Source: Thalassotalea sp. HSM 43 (GTDB taxonomy: Bacteria > Pseudomonadota > Gammaproteobacteria > Enterobacterales > Alteromonadaceae). From it: a DNA stretch of 64,000 bases. The notes below the pieces were generated by a model. The model worked only from the letters and a program-made list of their open reading frames with translations, had not been told where the DNA came from and made no database searches. Shown piece by piece: positions 1 to 8,384 of the stretch. The stretch lies in contig NZ_CP038493.1 of NCBI RefSeq assembly GCF_004752005.1, positions 1,698,302 through 1,762,301 on the forward strand, written 5' to 3'. The position numbers and the translations under genes are program-made. Within the stretch, counting starts at the first letter, position 1. Each line of letters begins with the position of its first letter.

Positions 1-195
1 TTTAACCCTCAAGATAAACGACTTGCTCACAGTAAAGGGCAAGAATTGTTTGTGTTAGGTGCATCACATTTGCGAATTAGTAATGGCAAAATCGAATCTG
101 AAATAACCGTATTTGACGAAGTGGCAATGTATGCCAACCTACTTCGAGATGGTTCACAATCATTAGCTATGTTGGGAGGCAAAATTGATGCTTAA
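1..195 (+). CDS. NTF2/SnoaL-like protein, C-terminal end (truncated by window)
   Basis: An open frame runs in from the left edge and stops with TAA at 193-195, giving 64 residues. The tail contains a phrase of the form L-R-I-S-N-G-K-I-E-S-E-I-T-V-F-D-E-V-A, which resembles the last strands of SnoaL-like/NTF2-fold proteins. Such folds are small cone-shaped barrels used as cyclases, isomerases or binding modules, so the reaction cannot be told from this fragment. The stop overlaps the start of the next gene by 8 bases, which implies translational coupling. The start and most of the domain lie outside the window. Confidence 0.6.
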   Translation, partial: FNPQDKRLAHSKGQELFVLGASHLRISNGKIESEITVFDEVAMYANLLRDGSQSLAMLGGKIDA

Positions 196-1075
196 CAAGG
201 ATAATGCGTTAGCACAGTTAACCACGCAGTTATACGGCGAAGGAAACCTTAACGTACTAAGAGCCAAGCTATTGCACTCATCGTCTTGGCAGCAACATAA
301 TTTGTGTTGCTATGGTAACGAGTTGCAACAAGCGATGTGGTTAGAACACATCAGTGATTTTGGTCTAGGCAATGTCGATGTGGCAAACTGCGTGAGCAAT
401 GGTCATCACACCGTTGTGCATATCAATGCAGCAAATAAAGCCAATTCCAACCCTGTCAATATGGCGCTTTATTTTCATCATAACGATGAATACATCAAAA
501 CTGTTGAATGTATTGTTGATAGCCATAGCTACCAACACGCGATAGAAGCAGATTGCAGCCAATTTATCGATAAACTGCCAACACCAGACCCAATTATTGC
601 CAGCCAAATTGATCAGCAATTACATCCAAAAACTTCGCATATGACGCCAGCGAACTTGGTTGATGGTAATTGCCCGCATATCGATGCGCTTAACAATTGG
701 TGGTCTATGTGGGTCGACAAACAGCTTAGCCTAGCAAGTGATATCTACGCCGACGAAGCGCGTGTTGAGCTGTCCCACAGCTATTTAGATAACGACAGTG
801 ACGATATTAAAAGCTATATCATCAAGTTGACTAAAACCCTCAAGCGTAGCTACTTTCAACTCGAAGATATTATTGTAGACGCAAAGTCATCTGACAAAGT
901 GGCGATAAAATGGTTTGTCGACGGAGATATAACAAGTAATGGCACCAATACACGTGTCAGTGTTCCGGTATTGACGATATTAACCTTTGCGCAAGGCCAA
1001 ATCAGTCATGAATCTATGTTAGTTGATTGGCACGCAACAGCGAAACAGTTCGGCCTTAAGCAAGCGATTATTTAA
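188..1075 (+). CDS. NTF2/SnoaL-like protein (probably two NTF2-like halves)
   Basis: A protein of 295 residues from the ATG at 188; a TTG three bases upstream is less likely. I see two halves that each look like an NTF2/SnoaL-type module: an N-terminal part to about residue 140, and a C-terminal part starting near the N-N-W-W-S-M-W phrase at about 175 and ending with V-D-W-H-A. No signal peptide is visible, so it is probably cytoplasmic. It overlaps the preceding SnoaL-like gene and lies 3 bases before an amidohydrolase-2 gene, so the three form an operon. The fold assignment is moderate; the function is unknown. By context it may act in sugar-acid or lactone catabolism. Confidence 0.6.
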   Translation: MLNKDNALAQLTTQLYGEGNLNVLRAKLLHSSSWQQHNLCCYGNELQQAMWLEHISDFGLGNVDVANCVSNGHHTVVHINAANKANSNPVNMALYFHHNDEYIKTVECIVDSHSYQHAIEADCSQFIDKLPTPDPIIASQIDQQLHPKTSHMTPANLVDGNCPHIDALNNWWSMWVDKQLSLASDIYADEARVELSHSYLDNDSDDIKSYIIKLTKTLKRSYFQLEDIIVDAKSSDKVAIKWFVDGDITSNGTNTRVSVPVLTILTFAQGQISHESMLVDWHATAKQFGLKQAII

Positions 1076-1078
1076 CTG

Positions 1079-1972
1079 ATGAAGCGCATGCCGATACCAT
1101 TAATTGATGCCCATCATCATTTATGGGACATTGAGAAAAATCATTACCCTTGGTTAGCCGCCAAGGGGGAAATGCGTTTTTTCGGGCAGCCTGACCCTAT
1201 TCGCGTGAATTATTTGCCAGCAGACTTTATTGAAGATCACCTAAAACAAGTCGAACGTTCAGTGCATATTCAAGTAGGCATCGAACCTTCTGCCAGAGTG
1301 CATGAGACCAAATGGTTACAACAATGCCACAATCAATCAAATGGCAGATACCCGGCAAAAGCCGTGGTCGATATTGATATGTTGGCGACAGATGTTGAGC
1401 AGCAAATCATTGCCCAAAAACAATACAGCATCACTCAAGGGGTGCGACATATTATTGGAAAAAGCACTGAAGAAAACAAACAACTGCCTGATTTTGATCG
1501 AGATAAATGGTTAGCTAGCTTGCAGTTGCTGGTTAAACACCAGCTTAGCTTTGATTTACAGTGCACCAGTGAACAATATCAACAGATATACACGGTGATA
1601 AGGCAAGTTCCAGAGCTTAAAGTCGCTATCTGCCATCTCGCCTCCCCATGGGAGCAAACCGAATCAGGCTTTGCTCACTGGCAACAGTATATGGCGAAGT
1701 TTGCAGCTTTGCCGAATGTGTATATGAAAATATCTGGTTTTGCCATGTTTAATCATGGCTTTATAGAACCAATGTTTATCAAATATGCCAGCCAAGCAAT
1801 CGAGTTATTTGGTGCACAGCGTTGTATGTTAGGCTCTAATTTTCCGGTTGATAAACTATACATGAGTTACCAACAGCTATTAATGGTGTGGCAAAACTTA
1901 CTGTCTATATACGACCAAGAGCAGCAACAGCATCTCGCCTATAACACCGCACAATCGTTTTATCAGCTATAA
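1079..1972 (+). CDS. Amidohydrolase-2 family lactonase-like hydrolase (COG3618)
   Basis: A 297-residue TIM-barrel metal-dependent hydrolase of the amidohydrolase-2 family. The N-terminus has the metal-binding I-D-A-H-H-H-L-W-D signature (about residues 8-16). A central C-H-L-A-S-P (about 194) and a C-terminal G-S-N-F-P-V-D-K (about 253) supply the remaining His and Asp positions. This family includes L-fuconolactonase and L-rhamnono-1,4-lactonase, which open sugar lactones in oxidative deoxysugar pathways, as well as aromatic-lactone hydrolases. There is no signal peptide, so it is cytoplasmic. It starts 3 bases after the NTF2-like gene and ends at a hairpin shared with the convergent MetE-like gene. 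A role in fucose or rhamnose lactone opening is inferred from the PUL context. Confidence 0.75.
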   Translation: MKRMPIPLIDAHHHLWDIEKNHYPWLAAKGEMRFFGQPDPIRVNYLPADFIEDHLKQVERSVHIQVGIEPSARVHETKWLQQCHNQSNGRYPAKAVVDIDMLATDVEQQIIAQKQYSITQGVRHIIGKSTEENKQLPDFDRDKWLASLQLLVKHQLSFDLQCTSEQYQQIYTVIRQVPELKVAICHLASPWEQTESGFAHWQQYMAKFAALPNVYMKISGFAMFNHGFIEPMFIKYASQAIELFGAQRCMLGSNFPVDKLYMSYQQLLMVWQNLLSIYDQEQQQHLAYNTAQSFYQL

Positions 1973-1981
1973 TTGCAAGCC

Positions 1982-2010
1982 ACTGAGGCAGGCTTTTGCC
2001 TCAGTCACTT
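1982..2010. terminator. Hairpin between convergent genes
   Basis: A perfect 9-bp inverted repeat has arms at 1982-1990 (ACTGAGGCA) and 1997-2005 (TGCCTCAGT) with a 6-base loop. It lies between the stops of the amidohydrolase and the MetE-like gene. The T-tract is weak on both sides, but the position and perfect stem support a bidirectional terminator. Confidence 0.6.
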
Positions 2011-2014
2011 TGCA

Positions 2015-3139
2015 TTAAACTAATGCAGCCCCTTCAGACAATGACTTAAGCTTTGCATAAGCGATATCAGGTGCAACAGCACCAAAGCCTGCAAAGGTGC
2101 CAAACCCACAATCCGAACTAGCGACGACTCTTTCACGACCAACAATATTGGTAAATTGCTGTATTCGCTGTGCGATTAATTGTGGGTGTTCAACAAAGTT
2201 ACTGGTGCTGTCAATTACCCCAGGAATAAGTACTTTGCTATCAGGAATGTCATGTTTGCGCTCAGCAAACACCGTCCACTCATGGGCGTGCCTTGGGTTT
2301 GAAGATTCAAATAAAAGATTGTCAGCATTTACCTTCATCAAGGTATCAAACATTTTTGCCATTTCGATATCGCAGACATGTGGGCCTTCATAATTACCCC
2401 AGCAAATATGGACCCTCAGTTTACTTGAATCGATACCGCTAATGGCATGATTCAGCGCTTCAACATGGCTATTTGCAACGTTAACAAACTCGTCATCGCT
2501 AAGGTGATTGAACAGCATATGACGAGACAGCGCCAAATCTGGACAATCTAATTGCAGAGTTAGACCGGCACTAACAATCGCTTGATACTCTTGTTTCATA
2601 GCGTCCGATAAGACCTGCAAATACTCTTCTTGAGTGCCGTAGTATTGGTTTGGTAAAAACAATGCTATCACACCAGGTGACGCGGCATTCATAAAGCCTT
2701 GTTGGCACTGGTTAGCCGCCATCGCCGCGGTTAGGTTGTCAATATCCTTAGTTAAGTCGTCGTTATTTAGCGCCGTGATCGGTGCGGTACACATCGGGCG
2801 ACGATAAGACGGCGTACCGCCAGACTTAGCCAACCTATCTAAAAAGTCAGGAAACAGCTTTAAATCGGCAGGGGCGTTACGATCACTGTCACCACTAAAA
2901 CCGCTGTAACGATCTTTAACATAGGTTGCATACGATATTTTTGATGTTTCACCATCCGAGACGATATCGATACCGGCATCGACTTGTTTACTCACCACAT
3001 CAGCGACATGTTCGCTAACAACGCTATCGAAAGCACCTTGCTCATAAGACTGCTGATTTTCTTTGGCAAAAATCATATCTACAACGTCTTGGCTGCGAGG
3101 TAAAGACCCCACATGGGTCGTTAAAATAGGCTTAGTCAT
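2015..3139 (-). CDS. Cobalamin-independent methionine synthase (MetE) family protein
   Basis: A 374-residue protein corresponding to the catalytic C-terminal barrel of MetE (COG0620/UROD-MetE superfamily). It opens with T-T-H-V-G-S-L-P-R-S, typical of stand-alone MetE-like proteins. Later it carries H-I-C-W-G-N-Y (about 244-250) and S-S-D-C-G-F-G (about 343-349), which would provide His and Cys ligands for zinc. True MetE enzymes are about 750 residues with an N-terminal domain that is absent here. Members of this short group include coenzyme M transferases and uncharacterised methyltransferases or thiol-transfer enzymes, so methionine synthesis should not be assumed. No signal peptide. Convergent with the amidohydrolase gene and 16 bases downstream of the TPR-sulfotransferase. 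Confidence 0.8.
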   Translation of the reverse strand: MTKPILTTHVGSLPRSQDVVDMIFAKENQQSYEQGAFDSVVSEHVADVVSKQVDAGIDIVSDGETSKISYATYVKDRYSGFSGDSDRNAPADLKLFPDFLDRLAKSGGTPSYRRPMCTAPITALNNDDLTKDIDNLTAAMAANQCQQGFMNAASPGVIALFLPNQYYGTQEEYLQVLSDAMKQEYQAIVSAGLTLQLDCPDLALSRHMLFNHLSDDEFVNVANSHVEALNHAISGIDSSKLRVHICWGNYEGPHVCDIEMAKMFDTLMKVNADNLLFESSNPRHAHEWTVFAERKHDIPDSKVLIPGVIDSTSNFVEHPQLIAQRIQQFTNIVGRERVVASSDCGFGTFAGFGAVAPDIAYAKLKSLSEGAALV

Positions 3140-3155
3140 GCTCTAATTCCTTATG

Positions 3156-5009
3156 TTATTGGCGAAGCGCCGATAATAATGGCGTTACTGCATCGCCATA
3201 TCGCTGCCATGAATTAACACTGCTTTTGTAGATTGGTTGGCGAACTTGTTCTGCACTTGGCGTTAATACCGTACGTGTGTTTTTATGAAAATCTAACACC
3301 TCAGATTCAAATTCTATGTGCAAAAATGAGAACAACTGTCGCGCTTCTTTGGCTAGGTCGTCAACAACATTTTCATAGGCTAAAGGTAAAATTGCATCAG
3401 GATATAATCCTTGCCAAAACGTCATTAAATTTTGCTGCGAATTATAGTAGTCACCTAACGCCGATAGTTCATGAGCGTATGTTTGGTTGTCATCAAATGG
3501 CAGCTTAAAAATAGACATACAATTGTCCATTGGATCACGCTGGCAATAAATAATTTTGCTCGCTGGAAATAAGGCTTGAATAAAGCCCACCATATTAAAG
3601 TTAAGTGGGTTTTTATCAACAAAATACTCAACATTCCCAATACGTTGTTGCACTAAATTCAAATACATATCGCGCAACTGGGTCCAGTGTTTCTCGCTTA
3701 GTAAAGCGGTACATTGCGGATAAGGTTTATTGGTTAAGCGAACCGCTTCTTTGGCCACATCATTAATAAAACCAAGCTCACCTGCTCCAACGATTTTTGA
3801 ATGACTCGACAAAATTTGCTCGGTAAGTGTGGTACCGGACCTTGGCATACCAACGATAAAAATAGGTGTCATTGCCCCACCTTGCTGTGCCGTTTTATTG
3901 ACAGGAAAGTGCGACTGCGCCAGCTGCAAATGCTGCTTCGTTTTATCTGCTTGATAAGGATATTGGCGTGCTTTATAGCCTTTGCCTTTGATGACATGTT
4001 CAATCGCTGCGTCATACTGCTTATGCTTTTCATACTCACAAGCGAGGGCTAAATGTAGAGAACAGCGAAAAATGTCTGGCTGCGCCTGATCTGCAAGCAA
4101 CTGTTTAATTTGCTCTATTTCAGTGCTTTCTAAACGACTATTTTTTAATTTCGATAATTGATAATAGGAACTGGCATGCGTGGGATTATGTTTAATTGCT
4201 ATACGAAAATGCTGCGCGGCTAAGTCAAACTCACCCATTTGCTCGAGCAACACGCCCAAATGATTGTGTGCCTCTTCATTATGCGGTTCCACAGCTATGA
4301 CTTGTTCGAGCATCTGTTTCGCTAAATCTGTCTTATTAAGTTGCTTTAACGCCGTAGATATATGTAATTTGGCAACGATTCTATCGCCGAAATGTATTGC
4401 TTGTTGAAAACGTTCAACCGCGGACTCATAGTGCCCTAAGCTGTTTAATAGCTCACCTTCAAGGGTATGTAAATCAGCACGCGATGGATTGAGCTTTTTC
4501 GCATAATTGACTACTTGCAACGCCTTATCAATATCACCACATGCTTTTAATGAGTTACATAAGTTAACCATACAGTCGGTATAACTATTATCGAGCCTTA
4601 AAGCCGATTCAAAACAATAAATGGCTTTTTTATGCTGATTTAATGACGCCTGCACATTACCCAGATTATTTAATACTATGGTTTGATTAGGGTTAAGTTG
4701 TAATGATGCCTCAAAGGCTTGTTTCGCTTGTTCGAGTTGCTTTAAGGCTTTATAGGCGAGGCCTAAATTGGCGTAACTTTCCGGATCACGATTATTAACC
4801 GTTAACGCTTTTTCTAATAGTTTAACGGCTTGCTCATGTTGATGCTCAGCGATGGCAATCACCGCCAGTAAATTTAAGGCAAACTGGTTGTCATGCTCTG
4901 TTGATAGTATTTCATTATATATTGATTTCGCTTTTGCCAGATCGCCTTGCTGTTGTAATGCAAAACCCTTTTCTAATAACGATCTAATTGCTTGCTTCAA
5001 AATATCCAA
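3156..5009 (-). CDS. TPR-repeat sulfotransferase
   Basis: A 617-residue two-part protein. Residues about 10-345 are consecutive TPR helical repeats with phrases such as A-Y-A-N-L-G-L-A-Y-K-A-L and N-L-G-N-V-Q-A-S-L. Residues about 380-610 are a Sulfotransferase_3-type domain with the PAPS 5'-phosphosulfate loop G-M-P-R-S-G-T-T-L beginning at Gly387. A later C-Q-R-D-P-M-D-N segment matches the 3'-phosphate loop. The family moves sulfate from PAPS to a protein or carbohydrate acceptor; bacterial acceptors are mostly unknown. There is no signal peptide. It is transcribed toward the MetE-like gene. A sulfate-adding enzyme beside a PUL with ten sulfate-removing enzymes is notable. Confidence 0.88.
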   Translation of the reverse strand: MDILKQAIRSLLEKGFALQQQGDLAKAKSIYNEILSTEHDNQFALNLLAVIAIAEHQHEQAVKLLEKALTVNNRDPESYANLGLAYKALKQLEQAKQAFEASLQLNPNQTIVLNNLGNVQASLNQHKKAIYCFESALRLDNSYTDCMVNLCNSLKACGDIDKALQVVNYAKKLNPSRADLHTLEGELLNSLGHYESAVERFQQAIHFGDRIVAKLHISTALKQLNKTDLAKQMLEQVIAVEPHNEEAHNHLGVLLEQMGEFDLAAQHFRIAIKHNPTHASSYYQLSKLKNSRLESTEIEQIKQLLADQAQPDIFRCSLHLALACEYEKHKQYDAAIEHVIKGKGYKARQYPYQADKTKQHLQLAQSHFPVNKTAQQGGAMTPIFIVGMPRSGTTLTEQILSSHSKIVGAGELGFINDVAKEAVRLTNKPYPQCTALLSEKHWTQLRDMYLNLVQQRIGNVEYFVDKNPLNFNMVGFIQALFPASKIIYCQRDPMDNCMSIFKLPFDDNQTYAHELSALGDYYNSQQNLMTFWQGLYPDAILPLAYENVVDDLAKEARQLFSFLHIEFESEVLDFHKNTRTVLTPSAEQVRQPIYKSSVNSWQRYGDAVTPLLSALRQ

Positions 5010-5104
5010 CCCTTAACTTCGTTGTACCTAGATGCGATATGCCGCCCCCTGTCGGCAGCTCTGCTTAGCCTATCACAGCATGAGCTCTGTTTTACCTAAG
5101 CGTC

Positions 5105-5131
5105 AATAAAAAAGCCTGCACAAGGCAGGCT
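5105..5131 (-). terminator. Rho-independent terminator of the TonB receptor gene
   Basis: Read on the minus strand, a 7-bp stem (AGCCTGC, loop, GCAGGCT; plus-strand arms 5113-5119 and 5125-5131) is followed by a run of T. It lies about 20 bases past the stop of the TonB-dependent receptor gene. Confidence 0.8.
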
Positions 5132-5151
5132 AGTTTATTAACCAGGGAGGA

Positions 5152-7554
5152 TTAGAAATTATAAGCTACACGAAGGCCCCAAGTTCTCGGTGCGGCATAG
5201 TCTTTAGCAACACGTGCTCTAGACAATATTTCAGTATAGGTTGTGATTAACTCATCAGATGCGTTGTTCATCCAGAATTTCGCACTCCAATCGCCTTCAG
5301 CTGAGCGCCAAGTCAAAGACCAATCAATCTTGGTGTAAGAGTCCTGCTCACCAAAGAATACCGGTGCACGGTTAGTTTCGTAACCACTGTTGTAATAAGT
5401 GTGAACATAAGGAACAAGCGTACCCATATCACCAAGGTCGAAGGTATACGCAATACCAACACCAATTGTTGTATCAGGCGTATAAGGCGTATTCTTGCCA
5501 TCCATAACAAATACACCGTTACCGTCAGCATCAACTTCATCAACGCCAATCGGTTGTACACCACCAACGACTAGGTTACCTGTTGATACATTAAACTCGT
5601 CGTATTCAGACATATCCAATGAAATGCCAAAGTCGATAACTAAGGAATCGGTTACATCCCAGAAACCTTCAAGCTCAATACCTTCAGAATCAATTGAACC
5701 ACCTGGGATTTGTGTTGCCACAGCAACCCCGTCACCTTTGTCAATAAAAGCCGTTGTGGTTAAGCCTTCTTGCTTACCAAAGAAGTAAGCTGAGTTTAAG
5801 CGTAAAGAGCCATCAAGCAAGGTACTTTTAACACCCAATTCAAACGCTTCGTTTTCTTGAGGGTCAAGTAGTTTATGAGTAACATTGTCTACGGCGCCAG
5901 CTATATAAGCGGTCGAGAATGACGTATAAACCATGACATCATCATTCAACTGATAGTCTGCACCAATGCGATAATCGGTATGTTCATCATCACCAAAGGT
6001 TTTTTCACGGTCAGTGTAATCAAATGTCGGAAGATCAGGACCTAAGCGTTGGCTTGCATCCCAAGGCAGAGTATTTGAGCTTGTCCATTCGCGCTCATCT
6101 TCGGTATAACGAATACCTGCAGTCAGGTTTAATTTATCGGTTAGAGAGTAGGTTGCTTGACCATACAGTGCAGTTGACTTAGTACCGCCGTACCCCTCAC
6201 TATTCCAATATGCCCATGACGGAGTTTCTGGTGTTGCACCAGCATAACCATACCAAGACTCTTCCAAGCTACCAAAGATGTACGCTGATTTATTATCTGA
6301 ATCGGTATCATCAAATAAGTAAGCACCTAATACATATTGGAATGCGCTATCATGCGTTGAGGTGATGGTTAGATCTACTTGATGAGAATTACGAGTACCG
6401 TATGTACCGTCTATCCAAGCTGGGTTGCCAGAAAATTCTGCATCCATGATGTTTTTTGATTCATATTCGAATTTAGCAGCATTAACATTTAAGTTATGAC
6501 CTGCGAAATCCCATGAAACATTAAGATAGTATGCGGTTTCTTCTAGCTTACGATCAGGTGTGTAGTCGTAATCAATAGTGTAATCACCACCAACGATGTC
6601 GGCATATTCATCACCGTTACAGATGTTACCAGCTTGGCTGCGACCACCAGGACGATCGCCATCAGCACAACCTGTGTAGGTACCCATACGAGGATCAATA
6701 AAACCATCTATCGGGTTAATACGTGTAGGGTCATCTTTATCAAGAGGAACACCAATCGATTTATACGCCCAGTTCAAGTTACCATTTGCAGTATCTTCCC
6801 AGTATGACGTACCAACATTTACCGATAAGTCGTCACTAATTTGAAATAATACTTGAGCACGAACATAAGAGTAATCAGAATCTTTTAGGCCTGCTTTTTT
6901 GTTGTTAACATTTTCAACATAAGGGTCGCGTTGCTCATCAGCAGCGGTCAATCGAAAAGCGACGTTCTCACCTAGAGGAACATTGACGAAACCTTCCAAT
7001 TTTTGCAGATCGTAATCACCGCCAGTGACAGCAACACCAAAGTCAAAGTCTTCTAAATCTGGTTTTTTAGTAATAACGTTGATCAAACCACCAAATGTAT
7101 TACGACCAAACAAGGTACCCTGTGGACCTCTCAATACTTCGACACGTTCAATATCAATGTAACCAGCCAATGCTTGACCGCTAGAAGGTAGGTACATGCC
7201 GTTATGATAAATTGGTACGGCAATATCGGTAGTACCAGCAGCACCTGCGCCACGCAAAATAGCTTGAGGGTTATTACCAAAGCTTGCAACAGTCAAACCC
7301 GGAACGGCTTTTTCTAGCGACAATATGTCGTTGATTTGCATATCAACAAGATCATCACCGGATACGGAGGTTACCGCGATAGGGACTTCCTGGATATTTT
7401 GAACTCGTTTTGCAGAGGTTACGGTAATGGTTTCAATTGCTTCATCACTATCCACTTCTTCTGCAATTGCAACCTGCGCGGTAAATGCATTTGCCACCGC
7501 TAGAGCTAAAATTGAGCGCTTTGAAATAAACTTTTTATAAATATTCTTATTCAT
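5152..7554 (-). CDS. TonB-dependent outer-membrane receptor
   Basis: An 800-residue receptor from the ATG at 7554. I chose this start because a purine-rich GGAGAGGAAA lies just upstream and it begins a clean signal peptide ending in A-N-A-F-T-A-Q-V-A-I-A. The mature N-terminus carries a TonB box-like E-T-I-T-V-T-S-A-K-R. A plug domain follows, with P-G-L-T-V-A-S and V-E-V-L-R-G-P-Q-G-T-L-F-G-R-N. A 22-strand barrel then ends in the terminal aromatic Y-N-F. This subclass without a SusD partner is the usual oligosaccharide importer of Alteromonadales PULs. It probably carries oligosaccharides from the sulfated polymer into the periplasm, powered by TonB-ExbBD. It is the only such receptor in the window. 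Confidence 0.95.
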   Translation of the reverse strand: MNKNIYKKFISKRSILALAVANAFTAQVAIAEEVDSDEAIETITVTSAKRVQNIQEVPIAVTSVSGDDLVDMQINDILSLEKAVPGLTVASFGNNPQAILRGAGAAGTTDIAVPIYHNGMYLPSSGQALAGYIDIERVEVLRGPQGTLFGRNTFGGLINVITKKPDLEDFDFGVAVTGGDYDLQKLEGFVNVPLGENVAFRLTAADEQRDPYVENVNNKKAGLKDSDYSYVRAQVLFQISDDLSVNVGTSYWEDTANGNLNWAYKSIGVPLDKDDPTRINPIDGFIDPRMGTYTGCADGDRPGGRSQAGNICNGDEYADIVGGDYTIDYDYTPDRKLEETAYYLNVSWDFAGHNLNVNAAKFEYESKNIMDAEFSGNPAWIDGTYGTRNSHQVDLTITSTHDSAFQYVLGAYLFDDTDSDNKSAYIFGSLEESWYGYAGATPETPSWAYWNSEGYGGTKSTALYGQATYSLTDKLNLTAGIRYTEDEREWTSSNTLPWDASQRLGPDLPTFDYTDREKTFGDDEHTDYRIGADYQLNDDVMVYTSFSTAYIAGAVDNVTHKLLDPQENEAFELGVKSTLLDGSLRLNSAYFFGKQEGLTTTAFIDKGDGVAVATQIPGGSIDSEGIELEGFWDVTDSLVIDFGISLDMSEYDEFNVSTGNLVVGGVQPIGVDEVDADGNGVFVMDGKNTPYTPDTTIGVGIAYTFDLGDMGTLVPYVHTYYNSGYETNRAPVFFGEQDSYTKIDWSLTWRSAEGDWSAKFWMNNASDELITTYTEILSRARVAKDYAAPRTWGLRVAYNF

Positions 7555-8108
7555 TTTCCTCTCCACCAACATTGCTGTTGTGAATGCCACTTATGTTTTT
7601 GAATTATTGTTTTTATTTTTAATTGTTTTAGACCTCGAACAAAAAATGTACTTCGAAATCATAATGAATGTCAACAAATTACGTAAAAAAAATGTTACGC
7701 AAACAAACCAAAAACTAACACACAGTTTACAAACCTTTAAAGTAAATGCCTGTAGCGATTTTATGAATTCACAATAAAATAAACGCGAAATGACTGCGAA
7801 GTCATTTAAGCTAAAAGTATGATTACATGAAAAATATAAATTAAAGCTTTGAAAGGCTTAGGTTTTAATGTAAAAAAAGAGTATTTTTGCAACAAAGTAA
7901 AACAAGAATTAAATGCAATAGAAAATGAAGGCGGGAATTGTTTTTCTATTAAACCCAATCAATACGGCTCAATTCAACACAGATAAGATAGACACGCAAA
8001 AATAATGTAGAGACAGCATTATTGGGTTTTACCTTAAAGACAACAAGGTGAGCCTATTTTTATAAAAAACAGCTTAATTTTCAGCCAATCAACTATTCGC
8101 TGTATTGC

Positions 8109-8125
8109 AAGCTAGGCTAATAATT
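8109..8125 (+). repeat. 17-bp direct repeat, copy 1
   Basis: The sequence AAGCTAGGCTAATAATT occurs here and again exactly at 8287-8303. Each copy is preceded by a similar 10-mer (CGCTGTATTG at 8098, CGCTATATTG at 8270) and followed by an AT-rich palindrome. This suggests duplication of a regulatory module. Confidence 0.8.
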
Positions 8126-8142
8126 AAATATTGTATATTTAA
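8124..8142. promoter_or_regulatory. Perfect AT-rich palindrome (7-5-7)
   Basis: Arms TTAAATA and TATTTAA flank a 5-base spacer. It has the same geometry as the 8320-8338 palindrome but a different arm sequence, and it sits next to the first copy of the 17-bp repeat. A candidate protein-binding site. Confidence 0.4.
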
Positions 8143-8222
8143 CTCCTATCTAAAAAATGCCCTATACCGATAAATAATTAAAATTCCAACCATAGCTCAG
8201 TTCGAGAGCCGCTTGCCCACGC

Positions 8223-8251
8223 AAAAAAAAGCCAGCTATAAATTAGCTGGC
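8223..8251 (-). terminator. Orphan hairpin with T-run on the minus strand
   Basis: A perfect 8-bp stem has arms GCCAGCTA (8231-8238) and TAGCTGGC (8244-8251) around a 5-base loop. It is flanked on its left by eight A, so on the minus strand the stem is followed by eight T. No minus-strand gene ends here, so it either stops a small RNA or read-through, or it is a relic. Confidence 0.55.
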
Positions 8252-8286
8252 CAATATATCTCAATAAATCGCTATATTGTTAGATA

Positions 8287-8303
8287 AAGCTAGGCTAATA
8301 ATT
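8287..8303 (+). repeat. 17-bp direct repeat, copy 2
   Basis: Second exact copy of AAGCTAGGCTAATAATT, 178 bases after the first. It is followed 17 bases later by the palindrome at 8320-8338, directly upstream of the beta-helix gene. Confidence 0.8.
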
Positions 8304-8319
8304 TAACCTACCAATTATG

Positions 8320-8338
8320 TAATATAAATAGTATATTA
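8320..8338. promoter_or_regulatory. Candidate PUL operator, best example
   Basis: A perfect inverted repeat: TAATATA, spacer AATAG, TATATTA. It lies 46 bases before the beta-helix start codon. Near-copies of the same 19-mer stand at 13674, 32212, 36735, 40012, 43221 and 45181, each in a short intergenic region in front of PUL genes. The cognate regulator is not identifiable in this window. Confidence 0.55.
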
Positions 8339-8384
8339 AAAAATATTTAAAAATGCTGGATGCCGGATACCGTTGGATAATAAA

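Larger units (their letters stand above)
7555..8384. other. Long AT-rich intergenic region with repeated regulatory elements
   Basis: About 830 bases separate the divergent TonB receptor and the first beta-helix gene. I find no convincing gene here. The region holds a 17-bp direct repeat (8109-8125 and 8287-8303) and two perfect 7-5-7 palindromes (8124-8142 and 8320-8338). It also holds a hairpin with a poly-A flank that reads as a minus-strand terminator (8223-8251), and a 7-bp inverted repeat (arms 8001-8007 and 8017-8023) without a T-tract. It probably contains both divergent promoters and operator sites for the PUL. Confidence 0.7.

Noticed and set aside
7580-7777. Plus-strand open frame of 65 codons upstream of the TonB receptor
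   Set aside because: Low-complexity AT-rich translation, no ribosome site, and it overlaps the likely receptor promoter.
8001-8023. 7-bp inverted repeat AATAATG/CATTATT
   Set aside because: Too short and AT-rich, with no convincing T-tract and no gene ending nearby. Not called a terminator.
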